Assembly: GCF_030273445.1 (NCBI RefSeq)
Contig: NZ_CP120678.1
Coordinates: 352,401-416,400 of the forward strand
DNA from: Selenobaculum gibii
Lineage (GTDB): Bacteria > Bacillota > Negativicutes > ICN-92133
DNA length: 64,000 nucleotides
Reading direction: 5' to 3'
Position numbers and translations under genes: made by a program. The notes beneath the pieces are model-generated. The model saw only the letters and a program-made list of their open reading frames with translations. It was not told the DNA's origin and did no database searches. The first letter of the stretch is position 1. Each line of letters opens with the position of its first letter. Below are positions 46,368 to 55,454 of the stretch, piece after piece.

Positions 46368-46788
46368 TGCTAAGTTATTGTATATATGGCGCAATGAAAA
46401 AGAGACTCGTAAGAATTCATTTAATAGTAATTTGATAGATTTTAATGAACATTTAAATTGGTTGGAAAAAAAACTAGAGAATAATGCAAGACTATTTTAT
46501 ATTTTAGTGTGTGATGGTATGGAAGTAGGACAGGTTCGTGTAGATATAGAAGGAAAAATAGGTGTGGTTAATTATAGTATTGATTCAAAATATAGAAAAA
46601 TGGGTTATGGCAAGCGTGTATTAGAGTTGGCGGAACAGGAATTATTAAAAAGTACTGCCAATTTAAAAAAAATAGTTGGTTATGTGAAATCGGAAAATGT
46701 AGCATCGCGACATATTTTTCAAATTCTTAATTATCAGGAAGAGTTAAAAGGTAATATGTGTATCTACACGAAATCGTTAATTGATTAA
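46324..46788 (+). CDS. pseH: UDP-4-amino-4,6-dideoxy-L-AltNAc N-acetyltransferase
   Basis: GNAT-family enzyme that acetylates N4 of the PseC product. From the ATG at 46324 (CAGGAGAG upstream) it has 154 residues. A longer frame opens 60 nt earlier but has no ribosome site. LRAVELDDAKLLYIWRN at the start and YRKMGYGKRVLELAEQEL near 88-105, the acetyl-CoA loop, are typical, as is ENVASRHIFQILNY near the end. It overlaps pseG by 44 nt. Confidence 0.9.
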   Translation: MNGLNCYLRAVELDDAKLLYIWRNEKETRKNSFNSNLIDFNEHLNWLEKKLENNARLFYILVCDGMEVGQVRVDIEGKIGVVNYSIDSKYRKMGYGKRVLELAEQELLKSTANLKKIVGYVKSENVASRHIFQILNYQEELKGNMCIYTKSLID

Positions 46789-46847
46789 AGTATATATGGT
46801 GAATTTTAATAACATTTTTTATGAAGGCTTTTTTGAATTGGATGTGA

Positions 46848-47885
46848 ATGCAAGTGAATATAACTAAGAAAAATATAGAAAAACCTTTTATTATTGCTGA
46901 AATGTCAGGCAATCATAATCAGTCTCTAGATAGAGCATTAGAAATTGTAGAGTTGTCTGCAAAAGCTGGTGTTGATGCACTTAAATTACAAACATATACA
47001 GCAGATACAATGACATTAAACATTGCAGAACGGGAGTTTTTCATTAAAGATAAAAACAGTTTGTGGGGTGGTACTTCATTATATGATTTATACAAAAAAG
47101 CTTATACTCCATGGGAATGGCATGGGCCAATTTTTAAACGATGTAAGGAACTTGGAATTCTAGGATTTAGTACACCTTTTGATTCTACATCGGTTGAATT
47201 TTTAGAATCACTAGATGTTCCAATGTACAAAATTGCTTCATTTGAAAATATAGATTTACCGTTAATCAAAAAAGTGGCTCAAACAGGTAAGCCGATAATT
47301 GCCTCTACAGGAATGGCAAGTATTGCTGAACTAGATGAATTAGTCAGGACAGCTAGAGAAAATGGTTGCAGGGATTTAACATTATTAAAATGTACAAGTA
47401 ATTATCCATCAACTCCAGAAGGAACAAATTTGCTAACAATACCACATATGAGGGAGTTATTTAATTGTAAAGTAGGCTTATCTGATCATACGTTAGGAAT
47501 AGGAGCGGCTGTTGCAAGCGTCGCTTTGGGGGCAGCTGTAATTGAGAAACATTTTACAATTTCTCGTGCCGATGGTGGAGTAGATTCAGTTTTTTCATTA
47601 GAGCCAACCGAAATGAAAATGTTAGTAGAAGAAGCAAACAGAGCATATGAAGCATTGGGTGAGATTCATTATGGAATTAGTGAGCAAGAAAAGAAGTCAT
47701 TACAGTTTAGAAGAAGTTTATATATTGTAGAAGATATGAAAGCAGGAGATGTAATAACGGAAAAGAATATGAGAAGTATTAGACCAGGGGTAGGATTGAG
47801 CCCGAAGTATTATGATGTATTGATAGGGAAAACGGTAAAGTCAGATGTAAAAAAAGGAACACCACTATCCTTTGAAGTGCTTTAG
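46848..47885 (+). CDS. pseI: Pseudaminic acid synthase
   Basis: NeuB-family enzyme that condenses phosphoenolpyruvate with 2,4-diacetamido-2,4,6-trideoxyaltrose. It has 345 residues: a TIM barrel (PFIIAEMSGNHNQSLDRAL near residues 13-31; IASTGMAS near 150; LLKCTSNYPS near 180; GLSDHTLG near 206) and a C-terminal antifreeze-like SAF domain (about 285-345, RRSLYIVEDMKAGDVI). The ribosome site is weak and a GTG two codons downstream is possible. It closes the pse set. Confidence 0.94.
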   Translation: MQVNITKKNIEKPFIIAEMSGNHNQSLDRALEIVELSAKAGVDALKLQTYTADTMTLNIAEREFFIKDKNSLWGGTSLYDLYKKAYTPWEWHGPIFKRCKELGILGFSTPFDSTSVEFLESLDVPMYKIASFENIDLPLIKKVAQTGKPIIASTGMASIAELDELVRTARENGCRDLTLLKCTSNYPSTPEGTNLLTIPHMRELFNCKVGLSDHTLGIGAAVASVALGAAVIEKHFTISRADGGVDSVFSLEPTEMKMLVEEANRAYEALGEIHYGISEQEKKSLQFRRSLYIVEDMKAGDVITEKNMRSIRPGVGLSPKYYDVLIGKTVKSDVKKGTPLSFEVL

Positions 47886-47901
47886 GAGGGTGAATAGTGT
47901 A

Positions 47902-49182
47902 ATGAATACAGATGGTCAAAATATGTATCATTTAGCAGAAAGGTTATTCCCAATCTGCCGAAGTATTACGGGAAATGGTGTGCGAGATACTTTAGATATT
48001 TTAAAAAGTATTTATGTAAATATGAATATTTACGAAGTAGCAACTGGTACAAAAGTTTTTGATTGGACTGTGCCAAAAGAATGGAATATCTATGATGCAT
48101 ACATTGCAAATGCTAAAGGTGAAAAAATTATTGATTTCAAACAACAAAATCTTCATGTAGTTGGTTATTCCCTACCTGTCGATAAAAAAGTTTCTCTAAA
48201 TGAATTAAAAACAATAATTTATACACAGTCTGATCAGCCAGATGTAATTCCCTATGTAACATCTTATTACAAAGAAAGATATGGTTTTTGTATGTCAGAA
48301 AATCAAAAACAATCTTTAGTAGAAGATGAATATCATATATTTATTGATAGTAAACTAAAAGATGGCAATTTAACATATGGAGAAATCATTATTCCTGGAG
48401 AAACTAAGGAAGAAGTTTTTTTATCTACTTATATATGTCATCCTTCTATGGCAAATAATGAATTATCTGGTCCAGTAGTAGCAATTCATTTAGCAAAATG
48501 GCTAGCTAGTTTAGAAAAACGACGTTATACATATCGAATTATTTTCATTCCGGAAACTATTGGCTCTATTACATATTTAAGTAGAAATTTAGATTATCTA
48601 AAACAAAATGTAATCGCAGGATTTAATTTATCTTGTGTAGGCGATAATAGAACCTTTTCTTATGTAGAATCACGTTACGGAAATACATTAGCAGATAAGG
48701 TTGCAAAAAATATATTAAAATACTATTATCCGGATTATAAAACATACACATTTTTACAACGAGGCTCAGATGAAAGACAGTATAATGCTCCAGGGGTTGA
48801 TTTGCCATTATGTGCTATTTGTCGTTCGAAATATGGTGAATATCCGGAATATCATACATCAAAAGATGATATGACTTTGATTTCTCCAGATGGTTTGCAG
48901 GGGGCTTATGAGGTTTATCAAGAGTGTATTATGGGATTAGAATATAATGATAAATATAAAATAAATTGTTTATGTGAACCTCAACTTGGCAAGCGAGGAT
49001 TGTATCCAACGATTAGCCAAAAGGACACTTATAATGAAGTTAGGACAATGACTGATTTTATTGCATATGCAGATGGTAGTAATGATTTATTTGATATAAG
49101 TAATATTATTGGGGTGCCAGTAAAAAAAATAATATCAGTTGTTGATAAACTGATACAAAATAATTTAATTATGAAAGTGTAG
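47902..49182 (+). CDS. DUF4910 aminopeptidase-like protein
   Basis: From the ATG at 47902 (AGGAGGG upstream) it has 427 residues. LFPICRSITGNGVRDTLDIL near residues 15-34 and FDWTVPKEWNIYDAYI near 55 are the conserved DUF4910/DUF2172 start. An M28-like peptidase core follows, with STYICHPSMANNELSGP near 180-196 and IFIPETIGS near 222, and EYHTSKDD near 320 supplies another histidine. A winged-helix-like tail ends the protein. Relatives are frequent in glycan loci, but their substrates are unknown. It may trim an amino-acyl or amide group on a sugar; this is conjecture. Confidence 0.8.
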   Translation: MNTDGQNMYHLAERLFPICRSITGNGVRDTLDILKSIYVNMNIYEVATGTKVFDWTVPKEWNIYDAYIANAKGEKIIDFKQQNLHVVGYSLPVDKKVSLNELKTIIYTQSDQPDVIPYVTSYYKERYGFCMSENQKQSLVEDEYHIFIDSKLKDGNLTYGEIIIPGETKEEVFLSTYICHPSMANNELSGPVVAIHLAKWLASLEKRRYTYRIIFIPETIGSITYLSRNLDYLKQNVIAGFNLSCVGDNRTFSYVESRYGNTLADKVAKNILKYYYPDYKTYTFLQRGSDERQYNAPGVDLPLCAICRSKYGEYPEYHTSKDDMTLISPDGLQGAYEVYQECIMGLEYNDKYKINCLCEPQLGKRGLYPTISQKDTYNEVRTMTDFIAYADGSNDLFDISNIIGVPVKKIISVVDKLIQNNLIMKV

Positions 49183-49191
49183 TTGGCGACA

Positions 49192-50055
49192 ATGAATAAA
49201 TTAACAGAAGAAGATTTTGAATTATTAAACACTTGCCCATGGCATTTAGATAATGATCAAAGTATTGATTTTTTATATAAAGACAATATGGGGTGCAATA
49301 TAGTAAAATGCAAGAAATGTGGGATAGTATTTGCACAGAAAAGACTAAATAAAAATGGGTTAAAAAAATATTGGGATGATTATCTAAGTCGAATTCATGT
49401 ACATGACGATGAATTAGTAGAAAAAAGAAATAAAATGTATAAAATAGATTTTAGTTTTATTCAACAATATAAAAAGAATGGAAAGGTTTTAGATGTTGGT
49501 TGTGGAAATGGTTCATTTTTAGATTTATTTAATGAGTATGGATATAAAACTTTTGGTGTAGAGTTTGGAAGAGAAGCAGCAGAAAAGGCAGAAAAGAAAC
49601 ATAATATATATTGTGGAGAATTTTCTAAACTTGATTTGAAAGAAAAATATGATTTGATTATTTTTCGTGGAGTTTTACAATATGTACCTAATTCTAGAGA
49701 ATACCTAGATAAAGCAGTTTCCTTATTAAATGACGGTGGATGTATTTTTATTACAGCACAACCGAACATGGATTCATTTTGTTTTAAATTATTTAAAGAG
49801 AAATTTACGCAACCAGTTACTGGTGTGGATTTTATAGGATACACAGAAAAAGTTTTAACACATTTTTTTGAATATAGAAATTTTAAAAAAGTAGGAGAAA
49901 AATATTTTTATGAAGAAACTCCATATGCTGATATTGAAAATGATATATTGATAGTAGCAAAGGCAATTCAGATAAAAGAAAGTAATGAAAAAATAACATT
50001 TAGAGCACCAGCTTTTTGGGGAAATATGATGAGTGTAGTCTATCGAAAGTATTAA
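49192..50055 (+). CDS. Class I SAM-dependent methyltransferase with N-terminal zinc-like motif
   Basis: A 287-residue protein. The N-terminal part has CPWHL and VKCKKCGIVFAQ, a likely zinc-binding site. VLDVGCGNGSFLDLFNEYGY near residues 99-118 is SAM motif I and FGVEFGREAAEKAE follows. IFRGVLQYVPNSREYL near 158 is motif IV. The same layout appears in sugar C- or O-methyltransferases of O-antigen loci. An in-frame TTG three codons upstream is an alternative start. The substrate is unknown. Confidence 0.85.
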   Translation: MNKLTEEDFELLNTCPWHLDNDQSIDFLYKDNMGCNIVKCKKCGIVFAQKRLNKNGLKKYWDDYLSRIHVHDDELVEKRNKMYKIDFSFIQQYKKNGKVLDVGCGNGSFLDLFNEYGYKTFGVEFGREAAEKAEKKHNIYCGEFSKLDLKEKYDLIIFRGVLQYVPNSREYLDKAVSLLNDGGCIFITAQPNMDSFCFKLFKEKFTQPVTGVDFIGYTEKVLTHFFEYRNFKKVGEKYFYEETPYADIENDILIVAKAIQIKESNEKITFRAPAFWGNMMSVVYRKY

Positions 50056-50073
50056 TTATTGAAGGAGGAAATT

Positions 50074-50982
50074 GTGAAATTGAAAAAGTTCTTAGAAAAA
50101 ATAATTAAAACTTTATTGATTTTTTTGCCATATGGGGTTGTTAAATTTTTATATTCCAGAAAAGCGTATATAAAAAAAATGTTTCAAAATCCGGTTCTTT
50201 TATTTAGGACGTTGAGAATTTTAAAAAAAAATAAAGTTTATAATAATGTCCATAAAGGGCAGCGCTGTTTCATTTTATGTACTGGTCCTTCGATAAAAGA
50301 ACAAAATTTAAAAGTTTTAAAAAATGAGATTGTATTTTCTGTTTCTGACGGGTATTTGTGTCGGGATTACGCGGATATATCGCCGAAATATCATTGTTCG
50401 GTTCAATTTACTTATATGGATGAATTTGACGAACAAGTTGCTTTAGAAAGATTAAAGACTATGGAGCAAAAGGTTACGAGTAAAGAATTGTTTTTTAATA
50501 TATCTGAAAGGTGTTTAATTGAAAAACATCATTTATTTCAAAATAAAAATGTGAACTATGTATGCTTGGAAAAAATTTTTGAACAAGATAGAAAAAAAAT
50601 ATATTCAATTGAAAATATTATTCCTAGTGTGAAGTCTGTACCTATTATGGTACTTATGATCGCTATGTATATGGGATTTAAAGAAATATTTTTAATAGGG
50701 ACAGAACATGATGCAGGGTTAGTCAAGGAAAAATACGAGCATGCGTTTAAAGAATCTTCAAATAGATTTTACAGTAAACACATTAGCAAAAATAATGTCT
50801 TATTAGCAAAAAAGGTTGATATTGTAAAAAGCAGGGCAGAATTATTTCATCAGTATGCTTGTTTAAATAAAATTGCGAGTTATAATGAGGTGAAAATATA
50901 TAATGCGACAAACGGAGGAATTTTAGATGAGTTTGAACGAGTAGAATTTGATAGGATATTTTTGCAGCATGTTAGCAATTAA
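50074..50982 (+). CDS. DUF115-like putative glycosyltransferase
   Basis: GTG at 50074 follows AAGGAGG by 5 nt and gives 302 residues. After a basic, partly hydrophobic N-terminus, GQRCFILCTGPSIKEQNLKVL near residues 67-87 resembles the GxGPS nucleotide motif of DUF115/Maf-type proteins. MGFKEIFLIGTEHDAG near 201-216 resembles their second motif. Maf proteins transfer nonulosonic acids to flagellin in other bacteria, so a role in adding pseudaminic acid is attractive here but unproven. A sialyltransferase-like fold is an alternative. Confidence 0.55.
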   Translation: MKLKKFLEKIIKTLLIFLPYGVVKFLYSRKAYIKKMFQNPVLLFRTLRILKKNKVYNNVHKGQRCFILCTGPSIKEQNLKVLKNEIVFSVSDGYLCRDYADISPKYHCSVQFTYMDEFDEQVALERLKTMEQKVTSKELFFNISERCLIEKHHLFQNKNVNYVCLEKIFEQDRKKIYSIENIIPSVKSVPIMVLMIAMYMGFKEIFLIGTEHDAGLVKEKYEHAFKESSNRFYSKHISKNNVLLAKKVDIVKSRAELFHQYACLNKIASYNEVKIYNATNGGILDEFERVEFDRIFLQHVSN

Positions 50983-50995
50983 GGAGTAAAATTTA

Positions 50996-52135
50996 ATGAC
51001 CTTTAAAGTTAAAAATCACCTTAAAAAACACCCTAAAGTTTATAAAGTTTTGCAATTGATTAATTTTGTATTAAGAAGTAAGTGGTTTCCTAAAAGTTTT
51101 AAAAAAAATCGATATCCCGAAATATTACAATTCCCTATCACTAATCGTTGTAATGCGAAGTGCGTAATGTGCAATGTTCATCAACTATCTTCTAAAAAAG
51201 AAATGAATTTAGAGGAATTTAAAAAAGTTATAAACGATGATGTTTTTAAAGATATTCGTACGGTGGGAATAAATGGCGGAGAACCTTTTTTAAAGCCGGA
51301 TTTAATAATGTTTATTGAAGAAATATTAAAAATGGAAAAAATAGAATCATTAAATATTATCTCTAATGGATTTTTAACAAATTTTATTTTAACACAAATA
51401 GAGGCTATTTATTTGAAGTGTAAAGAAAAAAATGTTCATTTTCATATATCTATTTCGTTGGACGGATATGGACAAATTCATGATAAAGTTAGAGGGGTAA
51501 ATCAATCATTTGAAAAGACACTGATGACAATTCAAGAGATTGCAAAAAATTCAACTAAGTATTGTGATACATATGATATTGGTTGTACTATTGTAAAACA
51601 AAATGTAGACTATTTAGTGGAGTTGGATAGTTTTGCAGCGCGAAAAGGATTTAAAATAAAATATCGCTTAGGAATTGAAAATAATAGATTAAATAATCAA
51701 GAATTAAAGGATAAATATAGCGTCATAGATGATCCGCACTTTAAGCAAAGTTCAGCTGAATTTTTATTTTCAATGATTTTTAAGGCGGAAACCATATATG
51801 AGAAATTTAAATATTATTCATTATTTTCTTTTTTATCTCATAGTTCAAAACGAAAACTAGGATGTGACTGGAAAGAGAAGGGCATAACTTTAGATGGAGA
51901 AGGTAATATTTACTATTGTGCAGTAAAAAGCCCTTGCCTTGCAAATTTAAAAGAAAGAAGAGGTAAAGAAGTATTATTTTCATCTAAAGCTGTAAAAGAA
52001 AAAAAGAAAATCATGGATTTGTATTGCGAAAACTGTATTCATGACTATTATGGAACTCCAGATTTAAAAAATGTACTAAGGTTTTTAAAATTTATCTATC
52101 AGAATAAAATGTGGATAAAAAAATATAGGAGGTAA
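50996..52135 (+). CDS. Radical SAM protein with SPASM-like C-terminus
   Basis: A 379-residue protein. Cys52, Cys56 and Cys59 in TNRCNAKCVMCNVHQL form the CxxxCxxC site for a [4Fe-4S] cluster and SAM. GINGGEPFLKPDLIMFIEEIL near 90-110 and SISLDGYGQIHDKVRG near 150-165 are core motifs. C-terminal cysteines (LGCDWKEKG, YYCAVKSP, YCENCIHDYYG) suggest auxiliary clusters. Relatives epimerise, dehydrogenate or link small substrates and sugars. Its reaction is unknown. Confidence 0.85.
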   Translation: MTFKVKNHLKKHPKVYKVLQLINFVLRSKWFPKSFKKNRYPEILQFPITNRCNAKCVMCNVHQLSSKKEMNLEEFKKVINDDVFKDIRTVGINGGEPFLKPDLIMFIEEILKMEKIESLNIISNGFLTNFILTQIEAIYLKCKEKNVHFHISISLDGYGQIHDKVRGVNQSFEKTLMTIQEIAKNSTKYCDTYDIGCTIVKQNVDYLVELDSFAARKGFKIKYRLGIENNRLNNQELKDKYSVIDDPHFKQSSAEFLFSMIFKAETIYEKFKYYSLFSFLSHSSKRKLGCDWKEKGITLDGEGNIYYCAVKSPCLANLKERRGKEVLFSSKAVKEKKKIMDLYCENCIHDYYGTPDLKNVLRFLKFIYQNKMWIKKYRR

Positions 52136-52136
52136 A

Positions 52137-53300
52137 ATGAAAATATGTGTTTTAGGTTGGTATGGAACTGAAACCATTGGTGATAGAGCTATTTTGGCAG
52201 GAATTATTTCTTTAATAAATCAAAAAAATAATGAGTATAAAATTTATTTAGGTAGTTTATACCCATTTTATTCAAAACGCATGTTGAAAGAAGATTATAA
52301 ATTATATGAATTATTGTTAAATAGAAAACTAGAGATTGAATTGTTTAATAGTAAGGATATATGTGAGTTAGAATTAAAAATTGAAGCTTCAGATGTTGTT
52401 ATGATTGCTGGAGGGCCCCTGATGGATTTGCCCGAACTACATATGCTGAAGTACGCTTTTCGATATGCACATAAAAAAAATAAAAAAAATATTATTTTTG
52501 GGTGTGGCATAGGGCCTTTATTTTGTGAAGAATTTCGGCAATGTGTTTTAGATATTACAAAAATGGCAGATGTTATTATATTAAGAGATACTATATCTAA
52601 AAGAAATTTATTAGATATATCGCAAAAATATAATTATAATATTGACATAACAAAGATATTTGTAAGTTTTGATCCGGCTGTTGAGTGTGCATGGAAATAT
52701 AAAATAAATAATTCTTATAGTAAAAATGCAAAAAAAAATACAATTGTTGTAAATTTAAGAGAATTCCCAATGGAATATTCAAAAGATAAAAGCATCAAAG
52801 ATCAAGTAAATAAAAGGATAATTAATTTCTTATATGAAATAGTGCAGAACAACAGGGATAAGAGTATATTGTTATTGCCAATGCATTATTTTTTTATTGG
52901 CAATGATGATAGATATTATTTAAATTATTTACTTCAAACTCATATGAAAAATTATAAAAATATCTTTGTTCAAAATAAACCATTAAGTTTAGTTGAAACT
53001 ATGGATAAATTTATAGATGCAGATTATGCAATTGGAATGAGGTTCCATTCTATTGTATTGGAGACTATTTTAAACGGAAACAACTATATATTAGATTATA
53101 CAGAATTTAAAAAAGGAAAAATATCAGGATTCATTGATGATTGTGACAAAAATGGATTTTATAATGAAAGATATGTATGCTTACAAAATGAATTTAGTAA
53201 AATTGATTTGCGATTTAGTAAAAATGTATTCGAAATGTCAGATTCATATTATTTATCAAATAGAAGGATTTATATGAAAGCAATGAGTTCTATCTTTTAA
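52137..53300 (+). CDS. Polysaccharide pyruvyltransferase family protein
   Basis: A 387-residue member of the CsaB/WcaK family, which adds a pyruvate ketal from phosphoenolpyruvate to sugars. LGWYGTETIGDRAILAGII near residues 6-24 opens the fold. IAGGPLMDLPELHML near 89-103, FGCGIGPLF near 121 and IGMRFHSIVLETI near 299-311 are conserved. It starts 1 nt after the radical SAM stop. It may decorate the O-unit with pyruvate; some relatives act as glycosyltransferases. Confidence 0.85.
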   Translation: MKICVLGWYGTETIGDRAILAGIISLINQKNNEYKIYLGSLYPFYSKRMLKEDYKLYELLLNRKLEIELFNSKDICELELKIEASDVVMIAGGPLMDLPELHMLKYAFRYAHKKNKKNIIFGCGIGPLFCEEFRQCVLDITKMADVIILRDTISKRNLLDISQKYNYNIDITKIFVSFDPAVECAWKYKINNSYSKNAKKNTIVVNLREFPMEYSKDKSIKDQVNKRIINFLYEIVQNNRDKSILLLPMHYFFIGNDDRYYLNYLLQTHMKNYKNIFVQNKPLSLVETMDKFIDADYAIGMRFHSIVLETILNGNNYILDYTEFKKGKISGFIDDCDKNGFYNERYVCLQNEFSKIDLRFSKNVFEMSDSYYLSNRRIYMKAMSSIF

Positions 53301-53312
53301 AAAGGTGATAAA

Positions 53313-54587
53313 ATGAAAATATTACACGTAAATACAAATGATGTTGAAGGTGGGGCAGCTCGAGCTGCATATAGAATTCATAAAGGATTAATACAAAATG
53401 AGGTCGCTTCTATGCTAATCGTTCAAAATAAAAAAACAGATGATTATACTGTGAAAAGTTTAGCTCAGAATAAATTTGTTAAGTTAAGAGATAAAGTGGT
53501 ACCAAAAATTGATAATGGTATAAAAAGTTTTTATCAGAACAAGTTAGATCTTCCTTGGAGCGTAAATTTTTTTGATAATAAAAAAATTGTGGATTTTATA
53601 AATAGGTCGGATGCTGATATTGTACATTTTCATTGGGTTAATAATGCATTTATATCTATTGATGATATTGCTTCTTTGAATAAACCTATTGTGTGGACAC
53701 TACATGACACTTGGGCATTTACTGGTGGATGTCATTATTTTGGTAATTGTTTAAGATATAAAAAGGGATGCGGACTTTGTAATCAACTAAAGAGTTCTCA
53801 AAAGTTTGATTTAAGTAAAATTTTATTTATAAAAAAGAAAAAAAGCTATTTGAAAAGTAATATTACAGTTGTAACGCCTAGTAAATGGATGGGAAACTGT
53901 GCTTCAGAAAGTTTATTACTAGCAGATAAAAAAATAAAGGTAATTCCAAATGGAATTGATTTAAACTTGTATAAAATGATTCGCAAGGAAACATTTCGGG
54001 AAATATTTGGTTTGAAGAATAATGATATTGTTATAATGTTTGGTGCGATGCAATCTACAAGTGATCCAAGAAAAGGATATTTTTACTTAAAAGAAGCATT
54101 AGTAAAGCTAAAAGAAAAAATAGGACTTGAGGCTAATTATAGAATAAAAATTCTTGTATTTGGAGCTGACAAACCCGAATATGAATTATTTCCGGATTAT
54201 CAAACCATATATACAGGACATATTTATGATGATATAAGTTTAACTTTGCTATATAATTGTGCAGATGTGTTTGTTGCACCTTCTAAAGAAGATAATTTAC
54301 CGAATACGGTTGTAGAAGCTTTGGCATGTGGTACTCCTTGTGTTGCATTTCAGATTGGTGGCATGCCAGATATGATTACTCATAAGTTAAATGGATATTT
54401 AGCAAAACCTTTTGATACAGATGATTTAGCTCAAGGAATAGCCTTTGTAATAGAAGATCAAGAAAGAAGAAATTTATTATCTATAGAAGCTAGAAAAAAG
54501 GCTGAAGAAGAATATGATATTAATGTGATTATTAAGAAGTATTTAGATTTATATAGAGAAATTTTAAAAAGTAGGATTAATAATTAG
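53313..54587 (+). CDS. Glycosyltransferase family 4 (WcaC-like)
   Basis: A 424-residue GT-B enzyme resembling colanic acid WcaC-type transferases: VNTNDVEGGAARAAYRIHKG near residues 5-24 and WTLHDTWAFTGGCHYFGNC near 126-144 with the C-x6-C-type cysteines. VIPNGIDLNLYK near 208, FGAMQSTSDPRKGYFYL near 245 and PSKEDNLPNTVVEALACGTP near 323-342 belong to the donor domain. A 48-nt gap separates it from the next gene. Donor is unknown. Confidence 0.88.
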   Translation: MKILHVNTNDVEGGAARAAYRIHKGLIQNEVASMLIVQNKKTDDYTVKSLAQNKFVKLRDKVVPKIDNGIKSFYQNKLDLPWSVNFFDNKKIVDFINRSDADIVHFHWVNNAFISIDDIASLNKPIVWTLHDTWAFTGGCHYFGNCLRYKKGCGLCNQLKSSQKFDLSKILFIKKKKSYLKSNITVVTPSKWMGNCASESLLLADKKIKVIPNGIDLNLYKMIRKETFREIFGLKNNDIVIMFGAMQSTSDPRKGYFYLKEALVKLKEKIGLEANYRIKILVFGADKPEYELFPDYQTIYTGHIYDDISLTLLYNCADVFVAPSKEDNLPNTVVEALACGTPCVAFQIGGMPDMITHKLNGYLAKPFDTDDLAQGIAFVIEDQERRNLLSIEARKKAEEEYDINVIIKKYLDLYREILKSRINN

Positions 54588-54635
54588 TTCAAATTTGAAT
54601 ACGGAGATATTTTTTAGTAGTTATGAGGTACGGAT

Positions 54636-55454
54636 ATGGACAAGGATAAAACCCTTAAAATTACAATTATAACAGTATCATATAATGCTGCTGAAACAAT
54701 AGAACAAACAATTCTTAGTGTAGTCAATCAAACCTATGATAATATTGAATACATTATTATTGATGGTGGATCAACTGATGGAACAGTTGATATTATAAAA
54801 AAATATGAAGATCAGATTGCTCATTGGGAAAGTGAGCCTGATAAGGGCATTTATGATGCAATGAATAAGGGAATAGATGCGGCAATAGGCGAGTATATTT
54901 ATTTTATTGGTGCAGATGATGAACTTTATGATGTAAATGCAATTGATAAAATTTGTAGAGAACTTTTAAAATTTCCTAGAATTGATGTGTGCTGTGGATG
55001 TGTAATAGCGGTTGATAATAAATTAAAGTTGCAGAAAAATATGGGTGGACATATTTTAAAAAAAGACATTTTATGTGGGATAATGACTCCGCATCAAGGT
55101 ATGTTTGTAAAACGGACATTGTTATTAAAATATAAATTTAATTGTGATTATAAAATTGCTGCTGATTTTGATGTATTTATTCAGTTAGCAATAAAGAACT
55201 CAATAATACATTTTTCAGATATCATAGTAGCAAAATATAATATTGGTGGATATAGTTCAAATTTTAATTTGCTATATCATGAATATGAACAGATTTTATA
55301 TAAACGTAGTACTATCGATTCAATGAGAAGATTTTCGGTGAGAAAAAGGAAGAATCTTTTTAAATTTAAATTAGAGTGTATTTTACCGAGACGTTTAGTA
55401 TATTTTTTAAAAAAGATGAATGGATGGAAAGATAGGATATTGGTGAAAAGATGA
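54636..55454 (+). CDS. Glycosyltransferase family 2
   Basis: A 272-residue GT-A enzyme. ITVSYNAAETIEQTILSVV near residues 12-30, IDGGSTDGT near 47 and YFIGADDELYD near 93 (the metal-binding acidic motif) are typical of WcaA-type transferases. SEPDKGIYDAMNKGID near 67-82 is strongly conserved in this group. The stop overlaps the next gene by 4 nt. Confidence 0.9.
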   Translation: MDKDKTLKITIITVSYNAAETIEQTILSVVNQTYDNIEYIIIDGGSTDGTVDIIKKYEDQIAHWESEPDKGIYDAMNKGIDAAIGEYIYFIGADDELYDVNAIDKICRELLKFPRIDVCCGCVIAVDNKLKLQKNMGGHILKKDILCGIMTPHQGMFVKRTLLLKYKFNCDYKIAADFDVFIQLAIKNSIIHFSDIIVAKYNIGGYSSNFNLLYHEYEQILYKRSTIDSMRRFSVRKRKNLFKFKLECILPRRLVYFLKKMNGWKDRILVKR

